Of a stretch of 22,284 nt of DNA, positions 18,389 through 22,284 are shown piece by piece. A program made the position numbers and the translations under genes. The notes under the pieces were generated by a model, which was given only the letters and a program-made list of their open reading frames with translations, was not told the origin of the DNA and did no database searches. This DNA comes from a virus. The stretch is taken from positions 1 to 22,284 of the IMG/VR virus record IMGVR_UViG_3300042879_002359, one strand, 5' to 3'. Every line of letters begins with the position of its first letter. Position 1 is the stretch's first letter.

Positions 18389-19042
18389 TTATTGTTCTAG
18401 TGCTTCTACTACATTTGGAAACTGTTCTTTAATAAGTTTCCAACATGCTGCTGCTAATTCCATGTGTTCTTTTTGTGTGCCATTTGCCATACGCAACTGA
18501 CAATAATGAATCCAGCTACGCAAGGTACCATTCATATACAAACGTGATTGAATATTGCCTTCAGGTAAAACTACACGTGCCTGTTCTTTTGCAATACCAT
18601 TTTCAATAGCCCAATCATAGGCATTTTTAGCTTCTGCAATAAGATTGATCTGTTTGATCTTCCATTCAGCTTGCAATTCTTTATCATCAGTTTCGATACT
18701 GTTTTGTCTGTTCTTTGTGTCTTGCAATCTTGCTTCACGCAACTCAAATCCCAAATCTTTCGTTGGATCAGCATAACGCTGACTAAACTCCTGAAAAGAA
18801 AAACTACGATGACGCAAAATCTGTCTTGCGATATCTCTAGTTGTTTCTAGTTCCATTACGACATTGACCATTTCAAAAATTGACCAATGTTGGTTGTTGA
18901 TACAATACTTGATTAGTTTTGATGGATCACTATTTGATCTTTGATTGGCTGGATTTGAAACACGTGCCATATACACAATCAAATCTTGAGCAGTTTTATG
19001 TTCACCTTTTGGTGCAGTAACACCAATAATTTTTGCTTTCAT
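18389..19042 (-). CDS. thyX: Flavin-dependent thymidylate synthase ThyX
   Basis: A 217-residue ThyX that makes dTMP from dUMP using FAD, NADPH and methylene-tetrahydrofolate. The ThyX motif RHRx7S is present as R77-H78-R79...S87 (RHRSFSFQEFSQRY), and the C-terminal dUMP-binding part (TLRSWIHYCQLRMANGTQKE) is intact. It begins with a TAATG overlap with the HNH endonuclease gene and is followed by nrdA. Together they supply dNTPs for the phage. Confidence 0.96.
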   Translation of the reverse strand: MKAKIIGVTAPKGEHKTAQDLIVYMARVSNPANQRSNSDPSKLIKYCINNQHWSIFEMVNVVMELETTRDIARQILRHRSFSFQEFSQRYADPTKDLGFELREARLQDTKNRQNSIETDDKELQAEWKIKQINLIAEAKNAYDWAIENGIAKEQARVVLPEGNIQSRLYMNGTLRSWIHYCQLRMANGTQKEHMELAAACWKLIKEQFPNVVEALEQ

Positions 19043-19614
19043 TATTTCATTCCCTTATTCCAATTATCACCCGGACAGTCTTGACTTCTTTTTCTTTCAC
19101 CTGTAATGCTATTTGTCCACCAAAATGTATTTCTCACATAATTACTACCACTTTTTAGAGGATCGTGCCAACCTGCTTTTTTTTCTTTAGATTTTATACC
19201 TGCTTTTGATGCGTTTTGTTTTGATAGAATAGGATCAGCATTTATTCTATGTAATCCTATTTTTTTTTCTTTGGTTAGAATGCCTACTTTTGTGCTTATT
19301 TCTCTGCGTCTTTCTTCAGTCATCAATTGAAAATTATGCCTACCCTCAGATAATAATTTCTTTTGATGTTCAGAAGCACATTCGGCAAGCAATCTTACTT
19401 CTTCTTCACTTCTATTCATTCTCATCAAAATAGCCTGTGCCGCTCCATAATCATTTTGTTTTTGATGTATTTCTAAATGCTGTTCTATCGTTACTGCTAA
19501 TAGATTGTTTGGATCATTGTTGTCGTGGTTACCATCTATATGATGAATCTCCATGTTTTCTGGCAACTTTTGACCATTATAATCTTCCCATATTTTTACA
19601 TACTTTTTAGACAT
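19042..19614 (-). CDS. HNH homing-type endonuclease
   Basis: A 190-residue free-standing endonuclease. The HNH core is EIHHIDGNHDNNDPNNLLAV (22-41) followed by EQHLEIH (44-50). After it come helical segments and NUMOD3-like repeats (KVGILTKEKKIGLH and KAGIKSKEKKAGWH) that would bind DNA. The sequence is more AT-rich and Lys-rich than its neighbours, consistent with a mobile gene inserted between the paralogous small genes and thyX. AGGAG precedes the ATG. T4-like phages carry such genes next to nucleotide-metabolism genes; the target is probably a nearby site in a related phage. Confidence 0.9.
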   Translation of the reverse strand: MSKKYVKIWEDYNGQKLPENMEIHHIDGNHDNNDPNNLLAVTIEQHLEIHQKQNDYGAAQAILMRMNRSEEEVRLLAECASEHQKKLLSEGRHNFQLMTEERRREISTKVGILTKEKKIGLHRINADPILSKQNASKAGIKSKEKKAGWHDPLKSGSNYVRNTFWWTNSITGERKRSQDCPGDNWNKGMK

Positions 19615-19656
19615 AACACTGGACTCCTTTTGAGTGACAATGTTATTTAGTGTTTT

Positions 19657-19881
19657 TTATTCTTCAACTCCGAAATGTTGTTTAATTACATCTGCCGCTA
19701 AATGTGTATTTCTATCCATCTCCATGGCTGTTCTATTCTTATTAGCAATCTCAATACATTCCCGAACAATCAACTCAGCGAAATGATTTACCATTACTGA
19801 TAATTCTTCACTATGACCAGCAATACCTGTTGGGTTTTTACCTACATACTCTTTAATATCTTCTGGTTTAATATAATTCAT
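19657..19881 (-). CDS. Phage hypothetical protein of the FAE-IVREC family, 74 aa
   Basis: A soluble helical protein with HFAELIVRECIEIANKN and the ending VIKQHFGVEE. The same ending pattern occurs in the next upstream gene (19881-20054) and at 2008-2241. It shares one base with the upstream stop (TAATG). N-terminal part: MNYIKPEDIKEYVGKNPTGI. Function unknown. Confidence 0.78.
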   Translation of the reverse strand: MNYIKPEDIKEYVGKNPTGIAGHSEELSVMVNHFAELIVRECIEIANKNRTAMEMDRNTHLAADVIKQHFGVEE

Positions 19882-20054
19882 TATTCAACTCCAAAATATT
19901 CTAAAATAACATAGTCGTCTACTACCAACGAAGCACATTCTCTGACAATCAACTCGGCAAAGTTTTTACACTCAGGCATATCCCAATGTCCTATGCCAAA
20001 TGCATCTTCCATATATCCAGCCTCAATAGCCAGTTCCTTGATTCGTTCGTTCAT
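19881..20054 (-). CDS. Phage hypothetical protein of the FAE-IVREC family, 57 aa
   Basis: Begins MNERIKELAIEAGYMEDAFG and continues with NFAELIVRECASLVVDD and the ending VILEYFGVE. It is a paralogue of the adjacent protein at 19657-19881, so a tandem duplication is likely. The start is two bases before the primase stop and the stop overlaps the next start as TAATG. Function unknown. Confidence 0.78.
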   Translation of the reverse strand: MNERIKELAIEAGYMEDAFGIGHWDMPECKNFAELIVRECASLVVDDYVILEYFGVE

Positions 20055-20055
20055 A

Positions 20056-21105
20056 TCATACCTTCTTCCAAAATGTAAATTTAGCTATAGCCTCAAGACC
20101 ATAAAATGTATTACTATCTATGATTTCCTGGATTTCGCCTGTTGAAAAACCATTTAGTACCATCTCATTGATGTCTTTGCCTTCAATATTATCTGGCCAA
20201 ATGACGACATCATGATTTGATTTGATTGCATTTTCAATCAACTTGCATACTTCTTTATTTCGTGGTTCATTATCAAATACAAGCGTAATTTTTTCTGCTT
20301 GAATATTTTTCACCGTCAGTGCAAGATTGGCATCACCAGATGCCACACAATTATTCAAAAACAAACTGTCAAGTGGACCCTCAACAAGATATACTCTCTT
20401 CTTCAAATCAGCTCTGTCCATGCCATAGATCAACTTGTTTGTTGAATCATTGGTGCGTAATGTAACATAACGAAGTTTGTAACTACTACTCTCTAATGCA
20501 CGACCCGATAATGCAATCAATTCATTCTGATAATTATAGAATGGTATAACCAATCGTGCATCTTCTACAAGTTCTTTGCCATGATCTGGAATCAGAGCAT
20601 CACAAAATTCTTTATAGTTAGATGTGAATAATAACTTATCGTAATGTTCTTTAGGAAGTAAACGATTCTCTACGTATGTTAGACAAAAATGTCCACTTGG
20701 TAGATTACTGAGCCATTCCCCATGTTCAAATACACGGCGCTTTTCGATGTGACCAAATTTGGGTTGGCTGGTGACGATTCTTGGTGCACTTTCAGGCTTC
20801 CAGTGATACGTGTTGGATACACCTGTGGTTCCCGATTTATACTTTTCGAGTACATACTCTCCATGTATTGATGGGTCAACATGTTTGAGGAAATTGGCGA
20901 CATTTGTTCCTACTCCGCAGTTATGACAACGATAGAAAAGATCATTGCCCTTGGCATACATGTAGCCGCGGGCTTTGAGTGTATTTGTTTTGGAATCGCC
21001 ACAATAGGGGCATGAAAAATTCCACAGATTTGTATTCTTCTGCTTGAAATTACGCAAGCGTGAAGAAACCAATCTCACATATTTTGAGTCAGTTGAAAGT
21101 GCCAT
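20056..21105 (-). CDS. DNA primase (T4 gp61 type)
   Basis: A 349-residue primase that makes RNA primers at the replication fork with the phage helicase. The N-terminal zinc domain has C32-x2-C35 and C60-x2-C63 (SCPYCGDS and YRCHNCGVGT). The TOPRIM part is visible as VYLVEGPLDSLF (about 239-250) and ITLVFDNEPRNKE (about 273-285), with the acidic metal ligands. The start MALSTDSKYVRLVSSRL fits the family. Only six bases separate the TATAAT box from the ATG, so this mRNA should be nearly leaderless. It is the first gene of the primase-thyX-nrdA unit. Confidence 0.94.
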   Translation of the reverse strand: MALSTDSKYVRLVSSRLRNFKQKNTNLWNFSCPYCGDSKTNTLKARGYMYAKGNDLFYRCHNCGVGTNVANFLKHVDPSIHGEYVLEKYKSGTTGVSNTYHWKPESAPRIVTSQPKFGHIEKRRVFEHGEWLSNLPSGHFCLTYVENRLLPKEHYDKLLFTSNYKEFCDALIPDHGKELVEDARLVIPFYNYQNELIALSGRALESSSYKLRYVTLRTNDSTNKLIYGMDRADLKKRVYLVEGPLDSLFLNNCVASGDANLALTVKNIQAEKITLVFDNEPRNKEVCKLIENAIKSNHDVVIWPDNIEGKDINEMVLNGFSTGEIQEIIDSNTFYGLEAIAKFTFWKKV

Positions 21106-21111
21106 GTTCTC

Positions 21112-21140
21112 ATTATATCAGTGTTTCTCAAGTGTGTCAA
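21112..21140 (-). promoter_or_regulatory. Consensus sigma-70 promoter of the primase unit
   Basis: TTGACA (21135-21140), a 17-base spacer and TATAAT (21112-21117) with extended -10 TG (TGATATAAT), all on the minus strand. The primase ATG is at 21103-21105, six bases after the -10 box, so the leader would be zero to a few bases. Confidence 0.92.
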
Positions 21141-21569
21141 TTAATTGAATAATTTTACTAGGTAGTCCAGTCTGACGTTTGATACTACCCATGCAACAAC
21201 TACCACTCCACCAGCTACCATCCATTTCCATTTGGATAGTGCTTGAAGTTCTTCATCTTCTTTTTTGTTATGTTCGGTAATATGGTCACGTAATGCCTTG
21301 AACTCATCCATTATTCTACGCTCGGTAAGTTCAATCTTATCGGAAAGATTTCTGTCTACCGTGGTAATACGTGAATGAAGTTCTTTGATGTCGCTTGCAG
21401 TTTCTTGTTTTCTTTTGTCCATGTCGTTATAAATCTGATTGACAACGGAGTTATTATTATCTGCAAGTTTCTCAATGACACGATCCATCTTCTCACAGAG
21501 GTCTACAAGTGTGTAGACCTTTTCTCTGAGAACACCGACCTCTACTCTAAGTGCTACATCTCCGTCCAT
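21141..21569 (-). CDS. Coiled-coil protein with C-terminal TM, XhlA-like, 142 aa
   Basis: From the ATG at 21569 (MDGDVALRVEVGVLREKVYT) a long coiled coil covers about residues 8-110, followed by a membrane helix near the end (WMVAGGVVVVAWVVSNV). This layout, coiled coil then C-terminal anchor, is that of XhlA-like holin partners and other phage anchors, but the coil is longer than in XhlA. The frame extends to 21629, overlapping the upstream gene; the ATG sharing TAATG with that stop is more likely. A perfect 9-base hairpin lies within the gene. A lysis role is only inferred. Confidence 0.75.
   Translation of the reverse strand: MDGDVALRVEVGVLREKVYTLVDLCEKMDRVIEKLADNNNSVVNQIYNDMDKRKQETASDIKELHSRITTVDRNLSDKIELTERRIMDEFKALRDHITEHNKKEDEELQALSKWKWMVAGGVVVVAWVVSNVRLDYLVKLFN
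21499..21523 (+). terminator. Plus-strand terminator-like hairpin inside a coding region
   Basis: AGGTCTACA and TGTAGACCT form perfect 9-base arms with a 4-base loop. On the plus strand the stem is followed by TTT, as in Rho-independent terminators, but no plus-strand gene is visible. In the minus-strand mRNA it is a strong hairpin within the coiled-coil gene, extended by a second, imperfect arm (TTCTCA and TGAGAA). Confidence 0.5.
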
Positions 21570-21766
21570 TATTTCTTCTCTGGAATCTTTGTTCCTTCTA
21601 GTTTTTTGTGTACTTTGATCGTCTTGCATACTTCTTTTTCTTTTTTAGTCTTATTGTCAAATTCTTTGACACATACTTTTTTCTCTTCAGCAGCAAAAGC
21701 GGCATTTGTCAGAGGAGCAAACAACAGGAATAAAACCATTCCTAAGACGGCAAATTCTTTTTTCAT
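21569..21766 (-). CDS. Small secreted Cys-pair peptide, 65 aa
   Basis: A signal peptide (MKKEFAVLGMVLFLLFAPL...NAAFA) is followed by a basic mature peptide of about 40 residues with two cysteines (KVCVKEFDNKTKKEKEVCK) that could form a disulfide loop in the periplasm. It shares overlaps with both neighbours (ATGA upstream, TAATG downstream). A role beside the membrane proteins around it, for example in lysis, is possible but unproved. Confidence 0.78.
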   Translation of the reverse strand: MKKEFAVLGMVLFLLFAPLTNAAFAAEEKKVCVKEFDNKTKKEKEVCKTIKVHKKLEGTKIPEKK

Positions 21767-21990
21767 TTCTTTTCCTTTGATATAAATTTTTCTGATGCCG
21801 TAAAGCCCAAACCACCAAGGACGATATACATTATAGCATCAAACGTTTGTGGATTCAATTTCTTTTCATAAAACACTTCGGCAATAAATCCAATAGCAAG
21901 AAGAATGAATGCCAAAAGGGTAATCACTCTCTTGCTACTGGGATTGTTTTCACCCTCACCAGACAACATCTTGACGATGAAATTTATCAT
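21763..21990 (-). CDS. Two-helix membrane protein, holin-like, 75 aa
   Basis: An amphipathic start (MINFIVKMLSGEGENNPSSK) is followed by two membrane helices at about residues 23-39 (VITLLAFILLAIGFIAEV) and 50-64 (FDAIMYIVLGGLGFTA), and a basic tail (SEKFISKEKK). The pattern S-S-x-R before helix 1 and a short loop between the helices resembles small phage holin-like proteins. Class II holins have two helices, so a holin is possible; a structural membrane role cannot be excluded. Confidence 0.75.
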   Translation of the reverse strand: MINFIVKMLSGEGENNPSSKRVITLLAFILLAIGFIAEVFYEKKLNPQTFDAIMYIVLGGLGFTASEKFISKEKK

Positions 21991-22284
21991 AGTTCAGGAT
22001 GATCTGGTTGTTTAGGTGCTTCTTTACCACCAAAGCCTGCTTCTACTGATGGTGCAAATGCTGCTACTGCTGCAACTGGTGCTGCAAACGTTTCTGCACT
22101 GCTAGTTGAAAACGATGCACTAAAACCGCCACTTGGTGGTAACGATGGTGGTGCTGGTGGTGGTGTATAAGGCTTATTTGCAGCATCAAGTGCTTTTGCT
22201 CTCAAGTCTTTGTCATCACCTGCTAACATGATACCTGATAATGTACCTGTCAAGAATGTAGCAATAGGAATAATTAGTTCAAAG
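21987..22284 (-). CDS. Pro/Ala-rich membrane-anchored protein, 5' end outside the window
   Basis: The frame is open to the right edge, so the start is not in the window. The visible N-terminal part (FELIIPIATFLTGTLSGIML) is a membrane segment, followed by a charged stretch (GDDKDLRAKALDAANKPYT), a Pro run (PPPAPPSLPPS) and an Ala-rich, low-complexity end. A TTG at 22253 could be called as start, but it would cut the membrane helix. The stop overlaps the holin-like gene as ATGA. It looks like an anchor plus a flexible linker; function unknown. Confidence 0.72.
   Translation of the reverse strand, partial: FELIIPIATFLTGTLSGIMLAGDDKDLRAKALDAANKPYTPPPAPPSLPPSGGFSASFSTSSAETFAAPVAAVAAFAPSVEAGFGGKEAPKQPDHPEL

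Noticed and set aside
19615-19654. AACACT/AGTGTT repeat as a terminator before the HNH gene
   Set aside because: Arms of six bases with a 28-base loop are too weak; the T-run lies on the strand opposite to the genes.
1-22284. CRISPR arrays, insertion sequences, rRNA genes or a prophage attachment site
   Set aside because: No spaced direct repeats, transposase frames, rRNA stretches or integrase were seen; the tRNAs are complete phage tRNAs rather than attachment-site fragments.

Overview
This window reads as part of the genome of a large tailed bacteriophage, most likely T4-like, that infects a Gram-negative bacterium. The reasons are: dozens of short genes packed on one (minus) strand with 1-14 base overlaps, many of the ATGA or TAATG type; a T4 gp61-type primase; a class I ribonucleotide reductase split into nrdA and nrdB; ThyX; a phage-sized thioredoxin; free-standing HNH and GIY-YIG endonucleases; and a three-gene tRNA cluster. 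The DNA is AT-rich. The host is Gram-negative because the window encodes an outer-membrane porin, a lipoprotein, several signal-peptide proteins and a heptose isomerase. A betaproteobacterial aquatic host is a guess from the look of the porin and PstS, not a demonstrated fact.

Layout in transcription order (right to left). 22284-21141: a small envelope-protein block (Pro/Ala-rich membrane protein, 2-TM protein, secreted Cys-pair peptide, coiled coil with C-terminal TM), possibly lysis related. 21140-16462: a consensus promoter, then primase, two paralogous small proteins, an HNH endonuclease, thyX, nrdA and a small Lys/Pro-rich protein. 16465-13447: a class I amidotransferase-like protein, small membrane proteins, a conserved phage protein of unknown function, a basic peptide, thioredoxin and nrdB. 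13444-10905: a Pho-box-like element and promoter, then pstS and a phosphate-selective porin. 10892-9360: a hairpin over a start codon, a secreted Cys-pair protein, a secreted nuclease, a zinc ribbon and a SegE-like GIY-YIG protein. 9359-7347: small proteins, gmhA and a zinc protein. 7322-5344: a D,D-carboxypeptidase, small proteins and a 2OG-Fe(II) oxygenase. 5343-5098: tRNA-Leu(UAA), tRNA with CAU anticodon, tRNA-Arg(UCU). 5078-1: a dense run of small phage genes including a MazG-like pyrophosphatase, a DUF4385 protein and an entericidin-like lipoprotein.

Three themes stand out. First, a nucleotide and replication module: primase, nrdA/nrdB, thioredoxin, thyX and MazG-like. Second, phosphate scavenging: an outer-membrane phosphate porin directly after periplasmic PstS, under a candidate Pho box, so the phage seems to carry both envelope steps of phosphate capture. 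Third, envelope remodelling: a penicillin-binding-type carboxypeptidase, GmhA, an entericidin-like lipoprotein and many tiny one-helix membrane peptides.

Transcription seems to rely on the host sigma-70 polymerase: six minus-strand promoters have TTGACA, exactly 17 bases, then TATAAT or TACTAT. Two of them sit so close to the start codon that the mRNA should be leaderless or nearly so. Several genes are shorter than they first look, because a GGAG Shine-Dalgarno embedded in ATGGAG creates a false upstream start. There are no plus-strand genes, rRNA genes, insertion sequences or CRISPR arrays that I can support, and no gene-free stretch longer than about 150 bases.
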